Position numbers and translations under genes: made by a program
Assembly (NCBI RefSeq): GCF_003096595.1
Contig: NZ_QEKO01000007.1
Coordinates: 36,128-100,127, forward strand
Direction: 5' to 3'
Source: Pusillimonas noertemannii
GTDB lineage: Bacteria; Pseudomonadota; Gammaproteobacteria; Burkholderiales; Burkholderiaceae_B
Length of the DNA: 64,000 bases
Notes under the pieces: generated by a model
Told to the model about the DNA's origin: nothing
Seen by the model: the letters and a program-made list of their open reading frames with translations, nothing else
The model's database searches: none
In this document: one piece after another, positions 36,558 to 53,263 of the stretch
How positions within the stretch are numbered: the stretch's first letter is position 1
Layout: every line of letters begins with the position of its first letter

Positions 36558-37394
36558 ATGAACCACAATAACGCCGCCGACATCGTCAAGGTGTTCTGCA
36601 TCGCCAATCAGAAGGGGGGGGTGGGCAAGACCACCACAGCCATCAACCTGGCCGCCGCGCTGGCCGCGCTTGATAAAAAGGTTCTGCTGATCGATCTCGA
36701 TCCGCAAGGCAATGCCACCATGGGCAGCGGCGTCGACAAGAACGCGGTCCAAAGCAATCTGTACCAGGTTCTGCTCGACGAGGCCACTATCGCCTCGGCG
36801 CGCGTGCGGTCGGAAAGCGGCGGCTACGACGTGCTGCCCGCCAATCGCGAGCTCTCTGGAGCCGAGATCGATCTCATCCAGATGGAAGAGCGCGAGATGC
36901 AGCTCAAGCGCGCCATCGCACAGGTCATTGACGACTACGACTTCATCCTCATCGACTGCCCGCCCACGCTTTCTTTGCTTACCCTCAATGGCCTGGCATC
37001 GGCCGATGGCGTCATCATTCCCATGCAGTGCGAGTACTTTGCGCTGGAAGGCCTTTCCGACCTGGTCAACACGATCAAGCGGGTGCATAACAACATCAAC
37101 CCCGGGCTGCGTGTAATCGGCCTGCTTCGGGTCATGTTCGATGCTCGCGTCACGCTGCAGCAGCAAGTGTCGGCGCAGATCGAATCGCATTTTGGCGACC
37201 GCGTCTTCCAGACCGTCGTGCCGCGCAATGTCAGGCTGGCCGAGGCGCCCAGCCATGGCATGCCCGGCACCGTCTACGACAAAAGCTCCCGCGGCGCCAA
37301 GGCATATATCGAATTCGGCGAAGAACTGATCAAGCGGGTAAAGAAAGAGACGCTGCGCTCGATCGCGCGGCCTCCCAAACTGGACAACTTGTAA
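36558..37394 (+). CDS. parA: Chromosome partitioning ATPase ParA
   Basis: 278-residue deviant-Walker ATPase that moves ParB-parS complexes along the nucleoid. The P-loop QKGGVGKTTTAINLA (residues 18-32), LLIDLDPQGNATMGSG and LIDCPPTLSLLTLNGL are visible. It is a chromosomal (Soj-type) ParA without an N-terminal helix-turn-helix. ATG 36558 follows caagga; an in-frame extension into rsmG was rejected. parB follows after 9 bases and three parS sites lie upstream of mnmG. Confidence 0.96.
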   Translation: MNHNNAADIVKVFCIANQKGGVGKTTTAINLAAALAALDKKVLLIDLDPQGNATMGSGVDKNAVQSNLYQVLLDEATIASARVRSESGGYDVLPANRELSGAEIDLIQMEEREMQLKRAIAQVIDDYDFILIDCPPTLSLLTLNGLASADGVIIPMQCEYFALEGLSDLVNTIKRVHNNINPGLRVIGLLRVMFDARVTLQQQVSAQIESHFGDRVFQTVVPRNVRLAEAPSHGMPGTVYDKSSRGAKAYIEFGEELIKRVKKETLRSIARPPKLDNL

Positions 37395-37403
37395 GGACAC
37401 ATC

Positions 37404-38324
37404 ATGGCGACGAAAAAACCCAAAGGACTGGGCCGAGGCCTCGATGCCTTGCTTGGGGCGGATGCCGGGGTCATCGGCACGCTGGGCAACAAGGCCGAGG
37501 CTCCCGAAGCCCAATTGCCCACCAAGCTTAGCGTCAAGTCCCTGAAGGCGGGCAAATACCAGCCGCGTACCCGAATGGACGAGGGCGCGCTCGGCGAGCT
37601 TGCCGAATCCATACGCACCCAGGGCATCATGCAGCCCATTCTGGTGCGTCCGCTTGGCCAGGCCGGCAGCTACGAAATCATTGCCGGCGAGCGCCGCTTC
37701 CGTGCCGCGCAGTTGGCCGGCCTTAGCGAAGTGCCCGTGCTGGTCCGAGAGGTGGCCGATGAAAACGCGGCCGTCATGGCCCTTATCGAGAACATCCAGC
37801 GCGAAGACCTCAACCCGCTCGAAGAGGCCCACGGCGTCAAGCGGCTGCTCGACGAGTTCGGGCTTACCCACGAACAGGCCTCGCAGGCCATAGGGCGGTC
37901 GCGCTCGGCCACCAGCAATCTTTTGCGCCTGCTCAACCTGACCGAGCCCGTGCAAACCATGCTTCTGGCCGGCGACATCGACATGGGCCATGCGCGCGCC
38001 CTGCTGGCCACGGAAGCGGCCCAGCAGATACTGCTGGCCAACGAAATCATCGCGCGGCGCCTTTCGGTGCGTGAAACAGAAAAACTGGTCAGTCGCCAGC
38101 TGCGCGAACTGGACGGCTCTGCCCCATCGGGCCGCAGCGCCCGCACGGCTCCGTCGGGCGATGCCAAGCGGCTCGAGCAGGCTTTGTCCGATCACCTGGG
38201 CACCCGCGTAAGTCTGAAGGTGGGCGCGCGCAACCGTGGCCAACTGGTCATCGACTTTCACGACTGGGAACACCTGAACGCCTTGCTCGAGCGCCAGGGC
38301 CTGGCCAGCGTCATGGATGCCTGA
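37404..38324 (+). CDS. parB: Chromosome partitioning protein ParB
   Basis: 306-residue CTP-dependent parS-binding clamp. The start MATKKPKGLGRGLDALLG is characteristic. The N-terminal domain has the CTP-binding motifs with GERRFRAAQLAG and ENIQREDLNPLEEA. The central helix-turn-helix (THEQASQAIGRSRSATSNLLRLL) reads parS, and a C-terminal dimerisation domain ends in HDWEHLNALLERQGL. It binds the three parS sites at 33.4-33.9 kb and is coupled to parA. Its 3' end overlaps the asparaginase gene by 8 bases. Confidence 0.97.
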   Translation: MATKKPKGLGRGLDALLGADAGVIGTLGNKAEAPEAQLPTKLSVKSLKAGKYQPRTRMDEGALGELAESIRTQGIMQPILVRPLGQAGSYEIIAGERRFRAAQLAGLSEVPVLVREVADENAAVMALIENIQREDLNPLEEAHGVKRLLDEFGLTHEQASQAIGRSRSATSNLLRLLNLTEPVQTMLLAGDIDMGHARALLATEAAQQILLANEIIARRLSVRETEKLVSRQLRELDGSAPSGRSARTAPSGDAKRLEQALSDHLGTRVSLKVGARNRGQLVIDFHDWEHLNALLERQGLASVMDA

Positions 38325-39318
38325 AGACGTGCTGCCCCGCATCGCCGTACTGACCACGGGGGGGACCATTGCGGGGCTTCCCGCAGAAGGCCTGAGCTAT
38401 CGTGCCGGCTCGCTCCCGGCCCAGCGCCTGCTCGAGTCGGTGCCCCAGGCAGCCAAGTGGGCGCGGCTTTCGGTCGAAGCCGTTGCCGAAGTCGGCAGCC
38501 AGGATGTCGATCATGCCTTGTGGCGCACTCTGGCGGCGCGGGTGCGCGCCTTGATGGACGACGGCCAGGTTGATGGCATTGTCATCACCCACGGCACCGA
38601 CACTCTGGAAGAAACCGCATTCTTCCTTCATATGGCCGTGCAGGCGAACAAGCCCGTCGTCCTTACAGGCGCCATGCGCCCGGCGCACATGCCGGGCGCG
38701 GACGGGCCCGCCAATCTGCTCGACGCAATCGCCGCCGCCTGCAGCCCCGCGGCGCGCCCTTTGGGCGTGTGCGTGCTGATGAACCAGACCTTGTACGACG
38801 CCGTAGAAGTGCAGAAAGCGCGCGCCGAGGGCCTTGACGCCTTCTCGTGCCGCAATCATGGCCCTTTGGGCCGGGTCTCGGGACATCAGCTTGCCTTGCA
38901 TCCGGGCGCTGGGCAGGGCAATCCGGCGTGGCGCGGCGCCTTTGCCGACGACAGCCGCCTCGACGCATGGCCCCGGGTGCACATCCTGTACGCCCATGCG
39001 GGCATGGATGCCGCGCTGCTGGACGCCATGCTTGCAACCAGGCCTGACGGCATTGTGGTGGCGGGCGTGGGCAACGGCAATGCTTCCGCGCCGACGTGGC
39101 GACGGCTGCAGGCCGCGGCAAGCGAAGGGGTTGCTGTAGTCAGGGCAAGCAGAACCCCGGCAGGCCAGGTATGGCCGGGTGTCGAAGTGGACGACGAGCA
39201 GCTGGGCTTCATCGCCGCGGGCGGCCTTAGCCCCCAGAAGGCACGCGTGCTGCTTCTGTTGGCCCTGCAGCGGCGGGACAACACCCGCCAGCTTAAAGCA
39301 CATTTTCTGGGCATTTGA
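38317..39318 (+). CDS. L-asparaginase (type I/II family)
   Basis: 333-residue amidohydrolase converting asparagine to aspartate and ammonia. Both active-site threonine motifs are present: VLTTGGTIAGLP (about residues 11-22) and GIVITHGTDTLEETAFF (about 88-104). The dyad lysine would be in the VVLTGAMRPAHMPGADGP region. No signal peptide is visible, so it is cytoplasmic. The start at 38317 overlaps the end of parB, which puts it in the mnmG-rsmG-parA-parB transcript. The tRNA promoter overlaps its stop codon. Confidence 0.93.
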   Translation: MPEDVLPRIAVLTTGGTIAGLPAEGLSYRAGSLPAQRLLESVPQAAKWARLSVEAVAEVGSQDVDHALWRTLAARVRALMDDGQVDGIVITHGTDTLEETAFFLHMAVQANKPVVLTGAMRPAHMPGADGPANLLDAIAAACSPAARPLGVCVLMNQTLYDAVEVQKARAEGLDAFSCRNHGPLGRVSGHQLALHPGAGQGNPAWRGAFADDSRLDAWPRVHILYAHAGMDAALLDAMLATRPDGIVVAGVGNGNASAPTWRRLQAAASEGVAVVRASRTPAGQVWPGVEVDDEQLGFIAAGGLSPQKARVLLLLALQRRDNTRQLKAHFLGI

Positions 39319-39343
39319 CAAGCCCCAGAAAAAAGCTCATAAT
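39315..39343 (+). promoter_or_regulatory. Near-consensus promoter of the tRNA-tuf operon
   Basis: A perfect TTGACA (39315-39320), 17-nt spacer and CATAAT (39338-39343). It begins within the asparaginase stop region and lies 15 bases before the first tRNA, so transcription starts just upstream of tRNA-Tyr. Confidence 0.8.
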
Positions 39344-39358
39344 TCGTGGTTCTCTTTT

Positions 39359-39445
39359 GGTGGGATGCCCGAGTGGTTAAAGGGGGCAGACTGTAAATCT
39401 GTTGGCCTTGCGCCTACGTTGGTTCGAATCCAACTCCCACCACCA
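39359..39445 (+). tRNA. tRNA-Tyr (anticodon GTA)
   Basis: Class II tRNA of 87 nt including an encoded CCA. Acceptor arms ggtggga and tcccacc pair perfectly, the anticodon stem cagact/atctg encloses GTA, a long variable arm is present, and the T loop reads ttcgaat. Confidence 0.96.
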
Positions 39446-39491
39446 GAGCTTACCCGCATGCGCTGTCGGGCGAGAAGAACGGAATCCCCAC

Positions 39492-39565
39492 GCGGGTGTA
39501 GCTCAATGGTAGAGCAGAAGCCTTCCAAGCTTACGACGAGGGTTCGATTCCCTTCACCCGCTCCA
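39492..39565 (+). tRNA. tRNA-Gly (anticodon TCC)
   Basis: 74 nt with encoded CCA. Acceptor gcgggtg pairs with cacccgc, the anticodon loop contains TCC, and the T arm is gggttcgattccc. It is 46 bases after tRNA-Tyr in the same transcript. Confidence 0.96.
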
Positions 39566-39578
39566 GGTTTTTCAAGGC

Positions 39579-39619
39579 TCGCTTTTTGGCAGGGCAACCT
39601 GCAAAAAGGCGGGTTTTTT
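39579..39619 (+). terminator. T-tailed hairpin between tRNA-Gly and tRNA-Thr
   Basis: An imperfect stem (ctttttggcagg region with cctgcaaaaag, loop gcaa) is followed by a run of six T residues. It is just before tRNA-Thr, so it may act as an attenuator or an RNA-processing structure rather than a full stop. Confidence 0.4.
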
Positions 39620-39634
39620 ACGGTAAAGAAGTAC

Positions 39635-39709
<75 letters not shown>

Positions 39710-39756
39710 CTCACCTCATTCATTTTCGTTGCTTAATTCCACAGTCAGGAGTCAGC

Positions 39757-40956
<1,200 letters not shown>

Positions 40957-41052
40957 AAAATGCAACAAACGGACGGGGCCGGCGCCTCGTCCGGGTAGTA
41001 AACGGGCCCTGCATCGCACCCTGTCGCTGCGCGGAGCCCTTCAGCAGGTTAT

Positions 41053-41128
41053 AGGGGTATAGCTCAATTGGCAGAGCGTCGGTCTCCAAAACCGAAGGTT
41101 GTAGGTTCGATTCCTACTGCCCCTGCCA
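41053..41128 (+). tRNA. tRNA-Trp (anticodon CCA)
   Basis: 76 nt with encoded CCA. Acceptor aggggta pairs with tgcccct (one mismatch-like pair), anticodon stem cggtc/accg encloses CCA, and the T arm is gtaggttcgattcctac. Position between tuf and secE is the conserved one. Confidence 0.95.
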
Positions 41129-41180
41129 TCATCGCCGCGGCAAAGCAGGCCGCAATAGCAGCGAGGTCACTCGCCCGGAT

Positions 41181-41561
41181 ATGTCGAACACCAGCGTAGA
41201 AACCGTTAGCAGCACCGTAGACCGCCTCAAGCTGGGTCTCGCGGTGCTCGTCATCATTGCCGGCATCGTCGCGTTTTCGGTGCTCGACGACCAGCCCACC
41301 GTGGCGCGGGTCGGCATATTCATCGGCAGCGTCATCGTGGCCGCGCTCATTGCGTGGTTCAGCGAACCCGGCCGGCGCAGCATCGGCTACTTGCGCGACT
41401 CGTACAACGAAGTCAAGCGGGTCGTCTGGCCCACGCGCAAAGAAGCCACCCAGATGACTGCCATCGTGTTTGCCTTCGTTGCGGTCATGGGCCTGTTTCT
41501 GTGGCTTGTCGACAAAACCCTGGGCTGGGTCATCTATGGCCTGCTGCTGGGCTGGAGATAA
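41181..41561 (+). CDS. secE: Preprotein translocase subunit SecE
   Basis: 126-residue inner-membrane subunit of the SecYEG channel. Three predicted helices (LGLAVLVIIAGIVAFSVL, VGIFIGSVIVAALIAWF, and the conserved C-terminal TAIVFAFVAVMGLFLWLVDK) make it the long, three-helix SecE form of proteobacteria. The conserved cytoplasmic amphipathic region is YLRDSYNEVKRVVWPTRKEA. nusG follows after 9 bases. Confidence 0.96.
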   Translation: MSNTSVETVSSTVDRLKLGLAVLVIIAGIVAFSVLDDQPTVARVGIFIGSVIVAALIAWFSEPGRRSIGYLRDSYNEVKRVVWPTRKEATQMTAIVFAFVAVMGLFLWLVDKTLGWVIYGLLLGWR

Positions 41562-41570
41562 AGGGCACAC

Positions 41571-42104
41571 ATGAGCAAGCGTTGGTATGTCGTCCACGTC
41601 TATTCGGGCATGGAAAAAAGTGTGCACAAGGCGCTCCTCGAACGCATAGAGCGTGCCGGGTTGCAGACGTCCTTTGGCCGCATACTGGTTCCCTCCGAAG
41701 AAGTCGTAGAGGTCAAGGGCGGTAAAAAGTCCATCACCGAGCGTCGCATCTTCCCCGGCTACGTGCTGGTCGAGATGGACCTCACCGATGAAACCTGGCA
41801 CCTCGTCAAGAACACCAACCGGGTCACGGGCTTTCTGGGCGGCTCGGGCAATCGTCCCGCGCCCATCTCCGACCGCGAGGTCGAGAAAATCCTCTCCCAA
41901 ATGGAAGAGGGCGTCGAAAAGCCTCGTCCCAAGATTCTCTTCGAAGTGGGCGAGATGGTCCGCGTCAAAGAAGGTCCGTTCGCCGATTTCAACGGCAACG
42001 TCGAAGATGTCAACTACGAGAAAAGCAAGGTGCGCGTGTCCGTGACCATTTTTGGCCGGGCCACCCCTGTCGAACTCGATTTCGGTCAGGTCGAAAAAAC
42101 CTGA
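41571..42104 (+). CDS. nusG: Transcription termination/antitermination factor NusG
   Basis: 177-residue RNA polymerase accessory factor. The NGN domain ([38 protein letters not shown]) binds RNA polymerase, and the C-terminal KOW domain ([38 protein letters not shown]) binds Rho or S10. Length and gene position after secE are standard. Confidence 0.98.
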   Translation: MSKRWYVVHVYSGMEKSVHKALLERIERAGLQTSFGRILVPSEEVVEVKGGKKSITERRIFPGYVLVEMDLTDETWHLVKNTNRVTGFLGGSGNRPAPISDREVEKILSQMEEGVEKPRPKILFEVGEMVRVKEGPFADFNGNVEDVNYEKSKVRVSVTIFGRATPVELDFGQVEKT

Positions 42105-42169
42105 TTTTTACAACCCCCGGGGAGCCCGGCGTGTAAGGCGCAGGCGTTTGAACCCGCAAGGAGCAAAGC

Positions 42170-42601
42170 ATGGCGAAGAAAATCGTCGGCTTTATCAAGC
42201 TGCAAGTACCGGCTGGTAAAGCAAATCCATCACCCCCCATTGGTCCGGCGCTGGGTCAGCGCGGCCTGAACATCATGGAATTCTGCAAGGCGTTCAACGC
42301 CCAGACGCAGGGCATGGAGCCCGGCCTGCCGATTCCCGTGGTCATCACCGCCTACGCCGACAAGAGCTTCACCTTCATCATGAAGACGCCTCCGGCGGCC
42401 ATTCTTATCAAGAAGGCCACCGGCGTGCAAAAGGGTTCGGCTCGCCCGAACGCCGACAAGGTGGGCGTGCTTACCCGCGCGCAGGCTGAAGAAATCGCCA
42501 AGACCAAGTCGCCCGACCTGACGGCATCCGATCTGGACGCCGCTGTGCGCACGATCGCTGGCAGCGCCCGCAGCATGGGCATCACCGTCGAGGGGGTTTA
42601 A
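42170..42601 (+). CDS. rplK: 50S ribosomal protein L11
   Basis: 143-residue protein of the GTPase-associated centre. [43 protein letters not shown] is the diagnostic N-terminus. It is preceded by an aaggag sequence and followed by rplA after 1 base. Confidence 0.98.
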   Translation: MAKKIVGFIKLQVPAGKANPSPPIGPALGQRGLNIMEFCKAFNAQTQGMEPGLPIPVVITAYADKSFTFIMKTPPAAILIKKATGVQKGSARPNADKVGVLTRAQAEEIAKTKSPDLTASDLDAAVRTIAGSARSMGITVEGV

Positions 42602-42602
42602 C

Positions 42603-43298
42603 ATGGCCAAGCTAGGTAAACGCGCCGCCGCGATCAAGGCCAAAATCGATCGCACCAAATTCTATCCCGTGTCCGAAGCGCTCGCGCTCGTCAAGGAAAC
42701 GGCCACGGCCAAGTTCGATGAATCCATCGACGTCGCCGTGCAACTGGGCATCGACCCCAAAAAATCCGACCAGCTCGTGCGTGGTTCGGTGGTTCTGCCC
42801 GCAGGTACCGGCAAGTCGGTCCGCGTAGCCGTGTTCACTCAGGGCGACAAGGCCGAAGCCGCTAAAGAAGCAGGCGCTGATATCGTCGGCATGGAAGATC
42901 TGGCCGAAAGCATCAAGGCCGGCAATCTCGATTTCGACATTGTCATCGCCTCGCCCGACGCTATGCGCGTCGTGGGTGCGCTGGGCCAGGTTCTGGGCCC
43001 CCGCGGCCTCATGCCCAACCCCAAGGTGGGCACGGTCACCCCTGACGTCGTCACCGCCGTCAAGAACGCCAAGGCCGGCCAGGTGCAGTACCGCACCGAC
43101 AAGGCGGGCATTATCCACGCCACCATCGGACGCGCTTCCTTCGGCGTCGAGCAGCTTCAGCAAAACCTGAACGCGCTGGTCGATGCATTGAACAAAGCCC
43201 GCCCCACGGCGTCCAAGGGTATTTACCTGCGCAAGCTGGCCGTCTCGTCCACCATGGGCGGCGGCGCTCGCGTCGAAATAGCATCGCTGTCGGTTTAA
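42603..43298 (+). CDS. rplA: 50S ribosomal protein L1
   Basis: 231-residue L1-stalk protein. The signature [18 protein letters not shown] is present, with flanking [20 protein letters not shown]. In E. coli L1 represses translation of the L11 operon; the same is expected here. It is separated from rplJ by a 251-base leader. Confidence 0.98.
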   Translation: MAKLGKRAAAIKAKIDRTKFYPVSEALALVKETATAKFDESIDVAVQLGIDPKKSDQLVRGSVVLPAGTGKSVRVAVFTQGDKAEAAKEAGADIVGMEDLAESIKAGNLDFDIVIASPDAMRVVGALGQVLGPRGLMPNPKVGTVTPDVVTAVKNAKAGQVQYRTDKAGIIHATIGRASFGVEQLQQNLNALVDALNKARPTASKGIYLRKLAVSSTMGGGARVEIASLSV

Positions 43299-43332
43299 AA
43301 CCCAAACCACAGCAAACAGAACTTTGGGCTGT

Positions 43333-43530
43333 ACCCGGGGCTTCCCGGGTGCTGCTGTCAAAGACCGCTGGAGCCCGCAAGCCGGTCGCAAGGCCGGCCC
43401 AGGGGCTTAATCACCAGGCTGCTTGCAGCCCGTATCCAGCGCAGACGGCGCCCATGGAAGATTTCTTTTTTCAAGAACTCGACCAGGTGCGCCGCATTCG
43501 GTAGACACAAGAGACCCTCTCTCGTGTCGT
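43333..43530 (+). promoter_or_regulatory. L10-type ribosomal protein leader of rplJ-rplL
   Basis: The 251-base rplA-rplJ gap contains a GC-rich hairpin (acccggg/cccgggt, 43333-43350) and a structured stretch in which cgctgg near 43367 can pair with ccagcg near 43437, enclosing further stems. The position matches the L10(L12)4 autoregulatory leader of enterobacteria. Exact boundaries are uncertain. Confidence 0.55.
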
Positions 43531-43549
43531 TAGATGGAGTGTTCAAACC

Positions 43550-44074
43550 GTGAGTCTCAATCGTGAAGAGAAAGCGGTCGTAATTGAGGAAGTCTCTGCA
43601 GAACTTGCAAAGGCCCAGTCAGTTATTATCGCCGAGTACCGTGGTCTGGACGTCGCTGCCGTCACCGTATTGCGCAAACAAGCGCGTGAGTCGGGTGTGT
43701 ATCTGCGTGTTCTCAAGAACACGCTGGTGCGCCGAGCCGTGGCCGGTTCGCCTTTCGAGGCGCTTTCGTCCCAAATGACCGGTCCTCTGATGTACGCCGT
43801 CAGTCAGGATCCGGTTTCGGCCGCCAAGGTACTCGCCAGCTTTGCAAAAACCAACGACAAGCTCGTTATCGCAGGCGGGGCATTGCCCAACAACGTCCTG
43901 GATGTCGAGGGCGTGAAGGCTCTGGCCACCATGCCGTCTCGCGAAGAGCTGTTGGCAAAGCTGATGGGCACCATGCAGGCACCCGTTACGCAGTTTGTGC
44001 GTACGCTCAACGAAGTTCCCACCAAGTTCGTGCGTGGCCTTGCCGCCGTGCGCGACCAGAAGGAAGCCGCCTAA
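43550..44074 (+). CDS. rplJ: 50S ribosomal protein L10
   Basis: 174-residue base of the ribosomal L7/L12 stalk. [44 protein letters not shown] is typical, with the C-terminal L12-binding helix. ORF start is GTG (43550), with a ggagtg sequence 10-15 bases upstream. Confidence 0.97.
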   Translation: MSLNREEKAVVIEEVSAELAKAQSVIIAEYRGLDVAAVTVLRKQARESGVYLRVLKNTLVRRAVAGSPFEALSSQMTGPLMYAVSQDPVSAAKVLASFAKTNDKLVIAGGALPNNVLDVEGVKALATMPSREELLAKLMGTMQAPVTQFVRTLNEVPTKFVRGLAAVRDQKEAA

Positions 44075-44146
44075 GCGGCTCCGGGACTCGTCGAAAGACA
44101 GAGCGATACCCAACCCTGGCATTTATACCTATTTGGAGTTCTAAAA

Positions 44147-44527
44147 ATGGCAATAAGCAAAGAAGATATCCTGGACGCAGTCGCTAACCTGACCGTCCTG
44201 GAACTGTCCGAACTGATCAAGGACATGGAAGAGAAATTCGGTGTGTCGGCTGCTGCCGCCGCTGTCGCCGTTGCTGCCCCCGCAGCCGGTGGCGCTGCTG
44301 CCGCTGCAGAAGAAAAGACCGAATTCGACGTCGTGCTGGCTGAAGTCGGCGCGAACAAGGTCAGCGTCATCAAGGCCGTTCGCGAAATCACCGGCCTGGG
44401 CCTGAAAGAAGCCAAGGACCTGGTTGACGGTGCTCCGAAGCCCGTCAAGGAAGGCATGGCCAAGGCTGACGCCGAAGCTGCCCAGAAGAAGCTTGAAGAA
44501 GCCGGCGCCAAAGTCGAGCTCAAGTAA
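44147..44527 (+). CDS. rplL: 50S ribosomal protein L7/L12
   Basis: 126-residue stalk protein with the N-terminal dimerisation helix region ([19 protein letters not shown]), an Ala-rich hinge (about residues 37-55) and the C-terminal factor-binding domain ([39 protein letters not shown]). It is followed by an attenuator before rpoB. Confidence 0.98.
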   Translation: MAISKEDILDAVANLTVLELSELIKDMEEKFGVSAAAAAVAVAAPAAGGAAAAAEEKTEFDVVLAEVGANKVSVIKAVREITGLGLKEAKDLVDGAPKPVKEGMAKADAEAAQKKLEEAGAKVELK

Positions 44528-44541
44528 GCTTGTCGACGCCT

Positions 44542-44574
44542 GCCCGGGAAGGTTTTCGGCCTTCCCGGGCTTTT
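44542..44574 (+). terminator. Attenuator/terminator between rplL and rpoB
   Basis: Perfect 11-bp GC-rich stem (44542-44552 with 44560-44570) with a 7-nt loop and TTTT tail. E. coli has a partial terminator at the same place that lowers rpoBC expression relative to rplJL; the same is likely here. Confidence 0.85.
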
Positions 44575-44579
44575 GCGTC

Positions 44580-44630
44580 TCCAGAAAACCCGTATTTGCA
44601 ACCCTTTGGGGCCAAGCCGGGTTTTCTGGA
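44580..44630 (+). other. Long stem in the rpoB leader (possible RNase III site)
   Basis: A perfect 13-bp inverted repeat (tccagaaaacccg at 44580-44592 and its complement at 44618-44630) with a 25-nt loop lies directly after the attenuator. E. coli has an RNase III cleavage hairpin in the rplL-rpoB gap, so this is a candidate equivalent. Confidence 0.55.
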
Positions 44631-44686
44631 GTCGTAAGCCAGGGCCGTGGTTGACGGCCCATGTAACCCCTCGAGTCGGAGTGCTC

Positions 44687-53061
<8,375 letters not shown>

Positions 53062-53101
53062 GAAGAAACCAATGCGGCGGGGCTTGCGCCCCGCCCCTCG
53101 A

Positions 53102-53138
53102 AAACCGCCGCTGCCTTCTGGCATGCGGCGGTTTTTTT
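53102..53138 (+). terminator. Rho-independent terminator after rpoC
   Basis: Stem aaaccgccgc (53102-53111) with gcggcggttt (53125-53134), plus an inner tgcc/ggca pairing, followed by a T run. It lies 41 bases after the rpoC stop. Confidence 0.9.
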
Positions 53139-53185
53139 ATGCCGGCGGCCGTCCTAGGGATTTACCTGCCTGGTGTTCTCCATAC

Positions 53186-53240
53186 TTGTTGCCTGTAAAA
53201 GTAGCTGTTGTAAAAGCTACAAATACACCTGTAATTACAG
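53186..53240 (+). promoter_or_regulatory. Promoter/operator region of the hydantoinase-like cassette
   Basis: A possible promoter TTGTTG (53186-53191)-N17-TGTAAA (53209-53214) overlaps an inverted repeat gtagct/agctac (53201-53206, 53215-53220). A perfect 12-bp palindrome, ctgtaattacag, follows at 53229-53240. The AT-rich character contrasts with the flanks. The regulator is unknown and is not encoded next to it. Confidence 0.45.
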
Positions 53241-53263
53241 ATAAAACAGGAGGCAAGGCAGGC

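Noticed and set aside
40969..40993. GC-rich hairpin between tuf copy 1 and tRNA-Trp
   Set aside because: No T run, and transcription must continue to tRNA-Trp-secE-nusG; probably an RNA-processing structure, but evidence is thin.
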